A stretch of 64,000 nt of DNA, from contig NZ_JABFBC010000004.1 of assembly GCF_013093415.1 (NCBI RefSeq), forward strand, positions 36,151-100,150, read 5' to 3'. The notes under the pieces are model-generated. The model made no database searches and was not told the DNA's origin. It saw nothing but the letters and a program-made list of their open reading frames with translations. The position numbers and the translations under genes were made by a program. Shown here one piece after another: positions 49,846 to 58,168 of this stretch. How positions within the stretch are numbered: position 1 is the first letter of the stretch; each line of letters opens with the position of its first letter. This stretch comes from Halovulum dunhuangense. Its GTDB lineage: Bacteria > Pseudomonadota > Alphaproteobacteria > Rhodobacterales > Rhodobacteraceae.

Positions 49846-49941
49846 AGCGCGCCCTCCACTCTACACATCCCTGCGTAGGGTCAGGGGGCCGAGTGGAGGG
49901 CGCTTCCATCGCCCCGTCGGAGGGGGGAGGGGCGATTTTTC
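49846..49941 (+). ncRNA. Candidate small RNA: long hairpin plus intrinsic terminator
   Basis: On the plus strand GCCCTCCACTC (49851-49861) pairs with GAGTGGAGGGC (49891-49901), with GC extensions and an inner CCCT-GCGT-AGGG hairpin. ATCGCCCC (49908-49915) then pairs with GGGGCGAT (49929-49936), followed by T to 49940, a plausible terminator. No plus-strand gene is upstream. Alternatively the first stem, read on the minus strand, ends the kinase transcript (it is followed by TACCTTTT). The remaining gap up to 50156 shows nothing else. Confidence 0.5.
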
Positions 49942-50156
49942 GTGACGGCCGCCGGACGACTGGCGTGTTCTTCAGGTGTCCGGGGCCGCTAACCATGCGG
50001 GCGAATTCGAGTTGCACTTCCTTTCCGCTGCTCTCTGGGCCGATCATGTCCCGGAAAGTTTGCTAAGATGTGACGCGGATTTGCGGCTTGCTTGCTGTAA
50101 GGCCCAGGCGATGCCCGGCGCGCGCGCAGGCCGCGACCCGGGGCAGGGGGCATGGG

Positions 50157-53100
50157 TCAGGGTCCGTGCTGTTCCTCGAGCGCCTCGCGCACCTTGGACG
50201 CAAGATCCTCGCGCCGATATGGCTTGCTCAGCAGGATTATGTTCGGATCGAGCCGCCCGTCATGGACGAACGAGCTTTCCGTGTATCCGGACGTGAACAA
50301 TATCCTGATATCGGGCCGAAGACCGCGGGCAGCCTCGGCAAGTTCCCGGCCGCCCATGCCGCCGGGCATCACCACGTCGGTCAGCAGCAGATCCACGTCC
50401 GGCGTCCTGCGAAGCACGTCCATAGCCTCGTTCCCGGACGACGCCTCCAGCACGACATACCCCAATCCGCGCAGTTGCGTGGAGACGTGATCCCGCACGC
50501 CCGGGTCATCCTCGACCACCAGGATCGACTCGGTGCCGCCGGCAATGATCTGCCGGTGTACGTCCCCGTCCATCGGTGCCGGGCCGCCCTGCGCGCGGGG
50601 GAAATACAGCTTGAAGGCGGTGCCTTCCCCAGGTTCGGAATAGACGCGCACATGGCCGCCGGACTGCTTGACGAAGCCATAGACCATGCTGAGCCCCAGT
50701 CCCGAACCCTTGCCGACCCCCTTGGTCGTGAAGAACGGCTCGAAGATCCTGCCAAGGATGTCGTGCGGGATCCCGTGGCCGGTATCGGTGACGACAATGA
50801 CGACATATTGGCCCTGCCGGACATCCGGCTCCGTTGCGATGTAATCGTTATCGAGCACGGTATTGGTCGCCTCGATGGTCAGCCATCCCCCGTTCGGCAT
50901 CGCGTCACGCGCGTTCACGATCAGGTTGAGCAGCGCGGATTCAAGCTGTGCGGCATCGGCCTCGATCTGCCAGAGATCGCTGGCATTCACGATTTCCATG
51001 TCGATGTTCTCGGGAAGCGTGCGCCGCAACAGGCCGTCCATTCCCAGGATCAGATTCGCGACATCGATTATCTTCGGCGCAAGCGGCTGCCTGCGCGAAA
51101 AGGCAAGCAACTGGCTTGTCAGGGCCGCCCCCCTGTCCGCGGCGTCCAGCGACATCCGGGCAAGCTTCTGCAGGGCCGGCTGCCCGCCCAGTGCTTCTTC
51201 CAGCAGCTCGGCGTTGCCGAGAATGATCGTCAGCAGGTTGTTGAAGTCATGGGCGACACCCCCCGTCAGTTGCCCCACGACTTCAAGCCGCTGCGCCTGG
51301 CGCAGCCGTTCTTCAAGCTGCGTCTTGTCGGTAACGTCCGTCATGCTTCCCAGAACACGCACGGCGCTGCCGGTACCGTCGCGCAGGGCAAAGGCGCGGT
51401 CCTCGACGATGGCCCAGCTGCCATCCGACCGCCGGAAGCGATAGGTTTCCTTCAGGATGCTGTCTTCTCCCGAAACCAGGCGGTCCAGGGCAGCATCCAC
51501 GCGGGCAACATCGTCGACATGCACGTTCTGACGCCAGATCGTGGGAACCACGTTGTGCTTGTCCGGGGTATGTCCGAAGATGTCCTGAAGGCCCTCGCTC
51601 CACCATTGCTTGTCATCCGCGACATGCCAGTCCCAGATCGCCGTGCCGGCGGCCTTGGTGACAAGCCGGAACCGCTCTTCGTTCGCGTTGAGCGCCTGTT
51701 CCGCCTGCCTGCGCTCGCTGATGTCGCGCTCGATGGCAACCCAATGGGTATACCAGCCCGTCTCGTCGGCCAACGGGACGATGTCCAGTTCCAGCCAGAT
51801 CTCCTCGCCTGTCTTGGTGTAGTTGGTCAGCTCGGCCCGGACCGGTTGCCAGCGCGACAGCGCGTTCCGAATGCGGTCCAGTTCGGCACGCTCGGTCTTC
51901 GGGCCTTGCAGCAGGCGCGGCGTCTTTCCGATCGCCTCCTCGCGCGAGAAGCCGGTCCTTCGTTCGAAGGCGTCGTTGACATAGACGATCCGCGGCCCGT
52001 CCGGCCCGCTGATCGGTTCCGCTTCCGTTATCAGCAGGATGTCGTTCATGCGGGCTGCCGCGGCCTCCAGCAGCCGAAGCTGGAAGTCGCGGGCGCGTTG
52101 CAGCGTGATGTCCCGGAAATGCACCGCCAGCCCCTGCGGTGTCGGATCGGCGGCCACCTCGAGCCATGCTTCCAGCGGCGCGTAGTATTCGGCGAAACGG
52201 ACCGGGCAGTTCAGGGACACGGCGCGCCGGTATTGTTCGTCGAACTGGGTTCCCACGGCTTCGGGAAACTCAACCCAGAAATTCCTGCCCAGAAGCTCGT
52301 CCCGCGGACGCAGCAGCAATTCCTCTGCCCGCGAGTTCATGAATGCGAAGTTCCAGTCCTCATCCAGCAGGAAGAAGGCATCGCTCATGCGCTCCAGCGT
52401 CGTGCGCAGCCGCTCGGAAAGTTCCGAGGCGGCGTCGCGGGCGTTGATCAGGTCCGAGACGTCCTGGAATGCCCCCTGTACCGCGATGATCCTGCCCGAC
52501 GCGTCGCGTACCGGTTCCCCGATCGCCCGCACCCAGACCTTTCGGCCCTTGGCAGTGATGATCTGGCAGATCTCGTCGAACGACACCCCCTTCTGGACAC
52601 AGGCATCGAAGCGTTCGCGGATCAGGCCGCGATGCTCGGGGATGTAGTAGGATATCGCCTGCTCGACCGACGGGGATGTGGCCTCGGGCTCGTCGTGAAT
52701 GGCGGCGATCCCGTCGCCCCATGCGACGGTCGCCTGCCCGATATCGTACCGCCAGCTGCCCAGGCTGACGAGCCGGCTGGCGAAACGCCGCCGCTGCGCC
52801 TCGCCCCGCAGCTTCTCTTCTGCCTCGCGAAGGTAGGTGATGTCCTGGACGAAGCCGATCACGATTTCCTTGCCGTCGACCCGATGGCGTGCGCCCATGC
52901 CGTGCACATAGGTCACGGCGCCATCGGCCCGGATGATCCGGTGCTGGAACTCGATCTCGGGCGCGCCCGTTTCGATGAAGCGCCTGTAGTTCTCGAGCAT
53001 CGCCTGCTGGTCGTCCGGATGCACGAGGGCGACATAGCCATCGAAGTTGGGGGCGGAACGGTCGCGCGGAACCCCGAAGATATCGAAGGCGCGATCCGAC

Positions 53101-54101
53101 CAGCGGAATGTGCCGTCATTGAAGTCGCATTCGAACGCGCCCAGCTCGAGAAGCATCTCTGCGGTCCTCAGGCGCGTTTCGCGTTCCTCCAGGGCAAGAA
53201 AGGCGTTGCGCGCCTCGGAAAGCTCTCTCGGGCTGGCCCGGTTGTTGCCTTGCGTCACGGCGCTTTCCGCGACCAGCGCGGTCACATCCTCGACGCGGTG
53301 CACGATGTGGATGACGTTCCCGTCGGCATCGAGCACCGGCTTGTTCGTGGGCAGCCAGAAGCGTTCCTCGAAGCTGCCGTCGGGGCGGCGCACCGGATAG
53401 CGTTGCAGGTTCATCACGTCGGTCACGCGCATGACCTCGACCCGCCGAAGCGAGTTTTCCAGATTGGCCACCCCGTCGGATCCGGGCTCGTTCGGATCAT
53501 CCGGAAACAGGTCGAACAGGTGCCGGTCCAGCAGCGCGTCGCGATCCAGCATGACGGCCTTGGCGTATTCGTCGGTGACCGCCACCACCCGGTAGTCCCC
53601 CGGCGTCACCACCAGCATCTTGCCGGGAAGCGCATCGACAAGGCGCGAAAGATGTTCGGCCGACAGGCTGGCCCTGCGGCGAAGCGCGTCGTTCTGGACC
53701 CTGAGATTGGCGGCCAGCGCCTCGGCCCGTGACATCAGCGTCATGTCGCGGATGCTCGCGACGACGGCTGCCATGCCCTTGTAGCTTACCCTGCTCCAAC
53801 TGAAATGCGCGGTGAACCGCCGTCCCGACCGGTCGATGATCGTCCATGTTCCGGCATCGGCCCTTGTTCCTTCGAATCGCCGTACCGTCTCGATGATCCG
53901 GGCCCGGTCGGGTTCCGGCCGCAGGTCCGCGATCGTCATTGTCCGCAGCGTCGCCAGATCATAGCCCAGCCAGTCCAGCGCCGACTGGTTGGCCTCGAGG
54001 ATCTTCAGGCTCTCGATCGAGAAGATCCAGACCGGGACAAGCACCTGGTCGAAGGCGTCGAGAGCGTTGGCTGAGAGTTCTGGAACCCTTGTCACAGGCA
54101 T
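50157..54101 (-). CDS. Multi-PAS hybrid sensor histidine kinase
   Basis: Soluble hybrid kinase of about 1314 residues, with no membrane segment. At least six PAS/PAC-type modules cover residues 10-930. The kinase domain follows, with His951 in [15 protein letters not shown], the N box [17 protein letters not shown] and [14 protein letters not shown]-terminal receiver has Asp1242 in [10 protein letters not shown]. One PAS (about residues 690-790) has GKTPRLLQG, the LOV signature with Pro728 where the flavin-binding Cys should be. The start at 54101 (MPVTRV) follows AAGGTGAA; 54173 is possible. Such kinases often act in the general stress or light/redox response; the partner is unknown. Confidence 0.87.
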   Translation of the reverse strand: MPVTRVPELSANALDAFDQVLVPVWIFSIESLKILEANQSALDWLGYDLATLRTMTIADLRPEPDRARIIETVRRFEGTRADAGTWTIIDRSGRRFTAHFSWSRVSYKGMAAVVASIRDMTLMSRAEALAANLRVQNDALRRRASLSAEHLSRLVDALPGKMLVVTPGDYRVVAVTDEYAKAVMLDRDALLDRHLFDLFPDDPNEPGSDGVANLENSLRRVEVMRVTDVMNLQRYPVRRPDGSFEERFWLPTNKPVLDADGNVIHIVHRVEDVTALVAESAVTQGNNRASPRELSEARNAFLALEERETRLRTAEMLLELGAFECDFNDGTFRWSDRAFDIFGVPRDRSAPNFDGYVALVHPDDQQAMLENYRRFIETGAPEIEFQHRIIRADGAVTYVHGMGARHRVDGKEIVIGFVQDITYLREAEEKLRGEAQRRRFASRLVSLGSWRYDIGQATVAWGDGIAAIHDEPEATSPSVEQAISYYIPEHRGLIRERFDACVQKGVSFDEICQIITAKGRKVWVRAIGEPVRDASGRIIAVQGAFQDVSDLINARDAASELSERLRTTLERMSDAFFLLDEDWNFAFMNSRAEELLLRPRDELLGRNFWVEFPEAVGTQFDEQYRRAVSLNCPVRFAEYYAPLEAWLEVAADPTPQGLAVHFRDITLQRARDFQLRLLEAAAARMNDILLITEAEPISGPDGPRIVYVNDAFERRTGFSREEAIGKTPRLLQGPKTERAELDRIRNALSRWQPVRAELTNYTKTGEEIWLELDIVPLADETGWYTHWVAIERDISERRQAEQALNANEERFRLVTKAAGTAIWDWHVADDKQWWSEGLQDIFGHTPDKHNVVPTIWRQNVHVDDVARVDAALDRLVSGEDSILKETYRFRRSDGSWAIVEDRAFALRDGTGSAVRVLGSMTDVTDKTQLEERLRQAQRLEVVGQLTGGVAHDFNNLLTIILGNAELLEEALGGQPALQKLARMSLDAADRGAALTSQLLAFSRRQPLAPKIIDVANLILGMDGLLRRTLPENIDMEIVNASDLWQIEADAAQLESALLNLIVNARDAMPNGGWLTIEATNTVLDNDYIATEPDVRQGQYVVIVVTDTGHGIPHDILGRIFEPFFTTKGVGKGSGLGLSMVYGFVKQSGGHVRVYSEPGEGTAFKLYFPRAQGGPAPMDGDVHRQIIAGGTESILVVEDDPGVRDHVSTQLRGLGYVVLEASSGNEAMDVLRRTPDVDLLLTDVVMPGGMGGRELAEAARGLRPDIRILFTSGYTESSFVHDGRLDPNIILLSKPYRREDLASKVREALEEQHGP

Positions 54102-54525
54102 TTCACCTTGTCGGTCTGGCAGGCGTGTCGTCCTGACGGGGACCGGCCCCGAAGGACTGTTCACCGCGGACATCAGTTTTCGGAAACTCTGGCATAAGGT
54201 TCCTTCACCGGCTGCGATCCCGGACTCAAGGGAACGATCAACCGGAATCAGTCGGCTTTGATCTTAAGGACATGAATATGGCCGCCCTGCGGCCGACCCG
54301 CGATCCATGCGCCGGATGGGCATGACGACGATCCTGGCTGATGCAAGCGCGATATGGGCGTGCCTGTGGCGCGGAATGGCGGAACGGTAAATGCGGGACG
54401 CAAGCAGGGGGCTTTCCGAATGCGTCCGGTGCCGCCGAAATGTGCAACGGGTGTCCGATATGGCCCAAAGCTTCGCCTTGGCCTGTCCGTTTCCGGTCAG
54501 AAGTGGCGGCTGGCGCATCGAGTCG

Positions 54526-54541
54526 CTTGACTTGCGTCAAG
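54526..54541. promoter_or_regulatory. Fnr/FixK-like palindrome ahead of the amide operon
   Basis: CTTGAC-TTGC-GTCAAG is a perfect 16-base inverted repeat of the TTGAC-N4-GTCAA type used by FixK/Nnr-like regulators. It is nested in a wider CGAGT/ACTCG repeat. It lies about 70 bases before the leader terminator. It could alternatively function as an RNA hairpin in the leader. Confidence 0.55.
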
Positions 54542-54569
54542 ACTCGGACACCGTGGGGGACGAACATAG

Positions 54570-54656
54570 CCGGATCCATGGGTCCGGCAGGCATCCGCGC
54601 CTCGCGTCTGCACGGGATCCAGCCGGATCCGGGTCAGACGCGGGGCGCTTTTGTTT
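54570..54656 (+). terminator. Leader attenuator with alternative pairing upstream of the AmiC-like gene
   Basis: GCGCCTCGCGTCTG (54597-54610) pairs with CAGACGCGGGGCGC (54635-54648) over 14 bp with one G-U pair, followed by TTTTGTTT: a strong intrinsic terminator ending 14 bases before the TTG start. Its apical part contains GGATCC-AGCC-GGATCC. Upstream, CCGGATCC (54570-54577, itself in a hairpin with GGTCCGG) can pair with GGATCCGG (54625-54632) inside the terminator. This gives mutually exclusive structures, as expected for antitermination by the ANTAR protein encoded in the operon. Classic ANTAR hexaloops (A at 1, G at 4) are not evident. Confidence 0.65.
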
Positions 54657-54670
54657 GGGGCTCGCGAGCG

Positions 54671-55747
54671 TTGCGCATCGAGATCGGCATACTGTTTTCC
54701 CGCGAGGGCAGCTATCGGCGGCTATCCGAGGCCTGCCGCACCGGCGCGCTGGCGGCGGTCGAGGCGGTGAATGCCGATCCCTCGCTGCCGATCGAACTCG
54801 TGCCGGTCGAGCGCGACCCGCAAGGCAACGTGGACCGTTACGGACTGCTCTGCGCAGAGATCCTGCGCGACACCTCGGCGCGGCACATCGTCGGCTGCGT
54901 CACCTCGTGGAGCCGCAAGGAAGTCATCCCGACGCTGGAGAAGCTGGGCGGAAGCCTCTGGTATCCGTGTCCCTATGAGGGGTTCGAGACGTCGGACCGC
55001 GTCGTCTACGCCAATGCCTGCGCGAACCAGCACCTGCTGCCGCTGCTGACATGGGCTTTCGCGCGATACGGGCGAAACGGTTATCTGACCGGTTCCAACT
55101 ACATCTGGGGCTGGGAGATGAACCGCGTCGCGCGCGACATGATCTCGGAGTCCGGCGGCGAGGTGGCCGGAGAGCGTTACCTGCCGCTTGGCGAGGAGGA
55201 TGTGGGACGACTCATCGACGAGATCCGCGCAACCCGGCCCGACTTCATCCTCAACAACCTGATCGGCCCGTCCTCCTACAGCTTCCTCGTGGCCTATCGC
55301 GCGCTGGGGGCGGAGGACGCGCATTTCACGCCCGCGCGCTGCCCCGTGCTGTCGTGCAACCTGACCGAATGCGAGACCGAGGCGCTGGGCCCCGCCGCCG
55401 AGGGCCTCATCTCGGCCGGGCCCTATTTCCGCGCCGGGGACGCGCCGCACGGCTCGGCCTTCGAGGCGGCGGCGCATGAAGCGGTAAGGACGCTGGCGCT
55501 CAGGCTCCTGCGCTGTGCGAACCCGACCGAGGCGACGCTCCCGGAACTCCTCGGGCTTCGGGTCGAGGGCGGTCTCAGGATCGACACTGGCACCCATCAC
55601 GCCGCCCTGCCTGTGGTCATCGCGCAGATGGAAGCGGGCGTCTTCCGGGTGCTGGAGCGGTGGGACAGCGTGGTGGCCGATCCCTACCTGTGCAACCGCG
55701 ACCGGCAGCTGACGGCGCCGCGGGCAAGCCTGTCGGTGGTGAAATGA
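54671..55747 (+). CDS. AmiC-like cytoplasmic amide-sensing protein
   Basis: A 358-residue protein of the periplasmic-receptor fold related to UrtA, but with no signal peptide: it opens directly with LRIEIGILFSREGSYRRLS. That is the mark of AmiC, the ligand-controlled partner of the antiterminator AmiR. GCVTSWSRKEVIPTLEKLGGSLWYPCPYEGFE and GSNYIWGWEMNRVARD are well-conserved receptor segments. A TTG start at 54671 is used because no ATG/GTG fits the N-terminus. Its TGA overlaps the ANTAR gene (ATGA), so sensor and effector are coupled. It probably releases the ANTAR protein when a short-chain amide binds. Confidence 0.82.
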   Translation: MRIEIGILFSREGSYRRLSEACRTGALAAVEAVNADPSLPIELVPVERDPQGNVDRYGLLCAEILRDTSARHIVGCVTSWSRKEVIPTLEKLGGSLWYPCPYEGFETSDRVVYANACANQHLLPLLTWAFARYGRNGYLTGSNYIWGWEMNRVARDMISESGGEVAGERYLPLGEEDVGRLIDEIRATRPDFILNNLIGPSSYSFLVAYRALGAEDAHFTPARCPVLSCNLTECETEALGPAAEGLISAGPYFRAGDAPHGSAFEAAAHEAVRTLALRLLRCANPTEATLPELLGLRVEGGLRIDTGTHHAALPVVIAQMEAGVFRVLERWDSVVADPYLCNRDRQLTAPRASLSVVK

Positions 55748-56352
55748 AGAAGCGGCTGATGGTTCCGGATCTTGGCGGTGCGCGCGCGATGATCCTGCAT
55801 CGCCCGCACGCCACCGTGCAGGCGCTGACGCGCCAGCTTCTCGCCATAGGCCTTGCGGTCAGCGAGCACTGGCCCGACCTGCCCGCCGTGGCGCTTGGGG
55901 CCGACTATGTGTTCTTCGATGCGGACATGGGCCATGACGGCCAGTTCCCCTGGGCGCCGGGCGAGGCGCCGATGCCGATGATCGCGCTTATCGGGTCCGA
56001 AGCGCCGGGGCGCATCGAATGGGCGCTGAAACAGGGCGCCGACGCGCAGATCCTCAAGCCCGTTGGCGACAACGGCGTTTTCTCGGCGCTGCTGATCGCG
56101 CGCCAGGGCTTCGAGGCGCGCCGCGCATCTGCGGCCGAGATTGCCGGGCTCCGGCAGCGGCTGGCCGAGCGGCAGACGGTCGTGCGGGCCGTCACCCTGC
56201 TTGCCACGCGCGGCAGGACCGAGGAGGAGGCATTCGCCCAGTTGCGCCAGCTTGCCATGGCATGGCGCGAGACGATCGAGCAGGCGGCGGCGCGCGTGGT
56301 CGCGCGGCACGCAGCGACGGGGGACGGCGATGTCCGACACGAGCTTTCCTGA
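55744..56352 (+). CDS. AmiR-like ANTAR-domain antiterminator
   Basis: RNA-binding regulator of 202 residues. The N-terminal part (residues 1-130) is a degenerate receiver, with DADMGHDGQFPW where a phospho-Asp loop would be and ILKPVGDNGVF near the conserved Lys. A coiled coil and an ANTAR domain follow (about 140-195: LRQRLAERQTVVRAVTLLATRGRTEEEAFAQLRQLA). The usual AKG of ANTAR is replaced by RAV. By analogy with AmiR it should bind leader RNA and prevent termination when AmiC releases it; a suitable leader terminator lies upstream of the operon. It overlaps the permease gene by 23 bases. Confidence 0.83.
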   Translation: MKKRLMVPDLGGARAMILHRPHATVQALTRQLLAIGLAVSEHWPDLPAVALGADYVFFDADMGHDGQFPWAPGEAPMPMIALIGSEAPGRIEWALKQGADAQILKPVGDNGVFSALLIARQGFEARRASAAEIAGLRQRLAERQTVVRAVTLLATRGRTEEEAFAQLRQLAMAWRETIEQAAARVVARHAATGDGDVRHELS

Positions 56353-57211
56353 AACCCGCCCGCAGGGGGCGCTGGCGCGCCTGGCCCGCCGCAAGCTTGC
56401 GGTGCTTGGGCTCGTGCTGATCGGATTGGCCGTGGGCTGCGCGATCTTCGCGCCTTTCCTGACCAGCTATGGCCCCGACGAGCAGCACTTCGACGGGCTC
56501 ACGATCGAGGGCGCGCCGCTTCCGCCGGGGGGCGAATACCTTCTGGGCACCGACCTTCTGGGCCGCGACCTGCTGAGCCGCCTCATGCACGGGGCGCGCA
56601 CATCGCTGATCATCGGCGTGGTCGCGAATGGTCTCGCGCTTCTGATCGGCACCCTTGTCGGCGTGACGGCGGGCTATTTCCGGGGCTGGATCGGCAGCGT
56701 GCTGATGCGTTTCACCGACCTGATGATGGCCTTTCCCGCGCTTCTTCTGGCGATCTGCCTTGCGGCCATCTTCCAGCCGTCGCTCTGGATCGTGGCGCTG
56801 GTGATCGCGCTCGTGAACTGGGTGCAGACGGCGCGGGTGCTCTATACCGAGACGACCTCGCTTGCCGAACGCGAGTTCATCGCCGCCGAACGCGCGCTGG
56901 GCGCGGGGCATGTGCGCATCCTGTTCCTGCATATCCTGCCGCACCTGGTGCCCACGATCATCGTCTGGGGGACGCTCGGGATATCGACCACGGTGCTGCT
57001 CGAGGCGACGCTGAGCTTTCTCGGCATCGGCGTGCAGCCGCCCACGCCGTCCTGGGGCAACATCATCTTCGAGAACCAGACCTATTTCCAGGCGGCGCCC
57101 TGGCTGGTGTTCCTGCCGGGCGCGGCGATACTTGTGCTGGCGCTCGCGTTCAACCTGGTGGGCGACGCGCTTCGCGACGTGCTCGACCCCACACAGAGGG
57201 GGCGCGACTGA
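56330..57211 (+). CDS. Oligopeptide-type ABC transporter permease (DppC-like)
   Basis: Membrane subunit of 293 residues with an N-terminal OppC_N segment (LARRKLAVLGLVLIGLAVGCAIFAPF), EYLLGTDLLGRDLLSRLMHGARTSL and the EAA loop ERALGAGHVRILFLHILPHL. The start MSDTSFPE at 56330 lies inside the ANTAR gene; its TGA shares a base with the next ATG. Together with the permease, receptor and fused ATPase downstream it forms a complete importer, here probably for amides rather than peptides, judging from the regulator and amidase in the operon. Confidence 0.92.
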   Translation: MSDTSFPETRPQGALARLARRKLAVLGLVLIGLAVGCAIFAPFLTSYGPDEQHFDGLTIEGAPLPPGGEYLLGTDLLGRDLLSRLMHGARTSLIIGVVANGLALLIGTLVGVTAGYFRGWIGSVLMRFTDLMMAFPALLLAICLAAIFQPSLWIVALVIALVNWVQTARVLYTETTSLAEREFIAAERALGAGHVRILFLHILPHLVPTIIVWGTLGISTTVLLEATLSFLGIGVQPPTPSWGNIIFENQTYFQAAPWLVFLPGAAILVLALAFNLVGDALRDVLDPTQRGRD

Positions 57212-58131
57212 TGGCGGCCTATCTTTTCCGGCGACTGGCCCAGGCGGCGCTGATCCTGCTGGGCGTCTCGTTCATCACCTTCTTCCTGCTCTATGCCCTG
57301 CCGGCCGATCCGGTCCGCCAGATCGCGGGACGCTCGGCCACCGCCGAGACGGTGGAAAACATCCGCCGGCAACTCGGGCTCGACCAGCCCTTCGTCGTGC
57401 AGTACTGGCGCTACCTTTCGGGGCTGGTGCAGGGCGATCTGGGCCGGTCCTATCTTCAGAAATCCGAGGTGTCGGAACTGATCGCGGCCCGGCTGCCGGC
57501 CACCCTGCTGCTGATGGCCGGCGCCATCCTCTGCGAACTGGTGGTCGGCCTGACCATGGGCATCATCGCCGCGCTCAGGCGCGGAACGGCGACCGACAAC
57601 GCGCTGATGATCACGTCGTTCGTCGGGGTCTCGGCGCCGCAATTCGTGGTGGGGCTGCTGCTGCTCTATGTCTTCGCGGTGAAACTGGGCTGGTTTCCCA
57701 TCGGCGGCTACGGGACCTTCGCGCACCTGGTGCTGCCCTCGATCACGCTCGGCATACTGGGCTCTGGCTGGTATTCGCGGATGATGCGCTCCTCGATGAT
57801 CGAGGTGCTCAGGCAGGATTACATCCGAACCGCCCGGGCAAAGGGCCTCAGCCGGCGCCGCGTCATCCTGCGCCACGCCCTGCCCAACGCGATCCTGCCC
57901 ATCATCGCCATGATCGGCATCGACATCGGCATCTTCATGGGCGGGATCGTCGTCGTCGAAAGCGTGTTCGGCTGGCCCGGCATCGGCCAGCTTGCCTGGC
58001 AGGCGATCCAGCGCGTGGACATCCCCATCATCATGGGCGTCACCCTGGTTTCGGCCTGCGCGATCGTGCTGGGCAACCTGCTTGCCGACATCGTGACACC
58101 CTTCATCGACCCCCGGATCCGGGTGCGGTGA
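57211..58131 (+). CDS. Oligopeptide-type ABC transporter permease (DppB-like)
   Basis: Partner membrane subunit, 306 residues. Landmarks are the N-terminal FRRLAQAALILLGVSFITFFLLYALPADP, GDLGRSYLQKSEV, and the EAA loop RTARAKGLSRRRVILRHALPNAILP followed by VVVESVFGWPGIGQLAWQAI. The order C-type before B-type is the reverse of the usual dpp/opp order. It overlaps the preceding gene by one base and the receptor gene starts 37 bases downstream. Confidence 0.93.
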   Translation: MAAYLFRRLAQAALILLGVSFITFFLLYALPADPVRQIAGRSATAETVENIRRQLGLDQPFVVQYWRYLSGLVQGDLGRSYLQKSEVSELIAARLPATLLLMAGAILCELVVGLTMGIIAALRRGTATDNALMITSFVGVSAPQFVVGLLLLYVFAVKLGWFPIGGYGTFAHLVLPSITLGILGSGWYSRMMRSSMIEVLRQDYIRTARAKGLSRRRVILRHALPNAILPIIAMIGIDIGIFMGGIVVVESVFGWPGIGQLAWQAIQRVDIPIIMGVTLVSACAIVLGNLLADIVTPFIDPRIRVR

Positions 58132-58168
58132 CCAACGATCCATCGACCAACCAACAGGAGAGACGGAA

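Larger units (their letters stand above)
54102..54670. promoter_or_regulatory. Divergent region and leader of the amide operon
   Basis: About 570 bases between the minus-strand kinase and the plus-strand amide operon. It holds an inverted repeat, CGAGT..ACTCG (54519-54546), that encloses the Fnr-like palindrome CTTGAC-TTGC-GTCAAG at 54526-54541. The leader terminator at 54597-54656 lies immediately before the operon. No gene is supported. The promoter probably lies near or just after the palindrome; -10/-35 elements were not identified. Confidence 0.5.

Noticed and set aside
50070..53732. Plus-strand open frame of 1220 codons opposite the hybrid kinase
   Set aside because: Shadow frame; the minus strand carries clear PAS, kinase and receiver motifs.
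54519..54587. Classical ANTAR two-hexaloop RNA motif
   Set aside because: The visible hairpins have TTGC and CATG loops and lack the A1/G4 hexaloop pattern, so the canonical motif could not be claimed.
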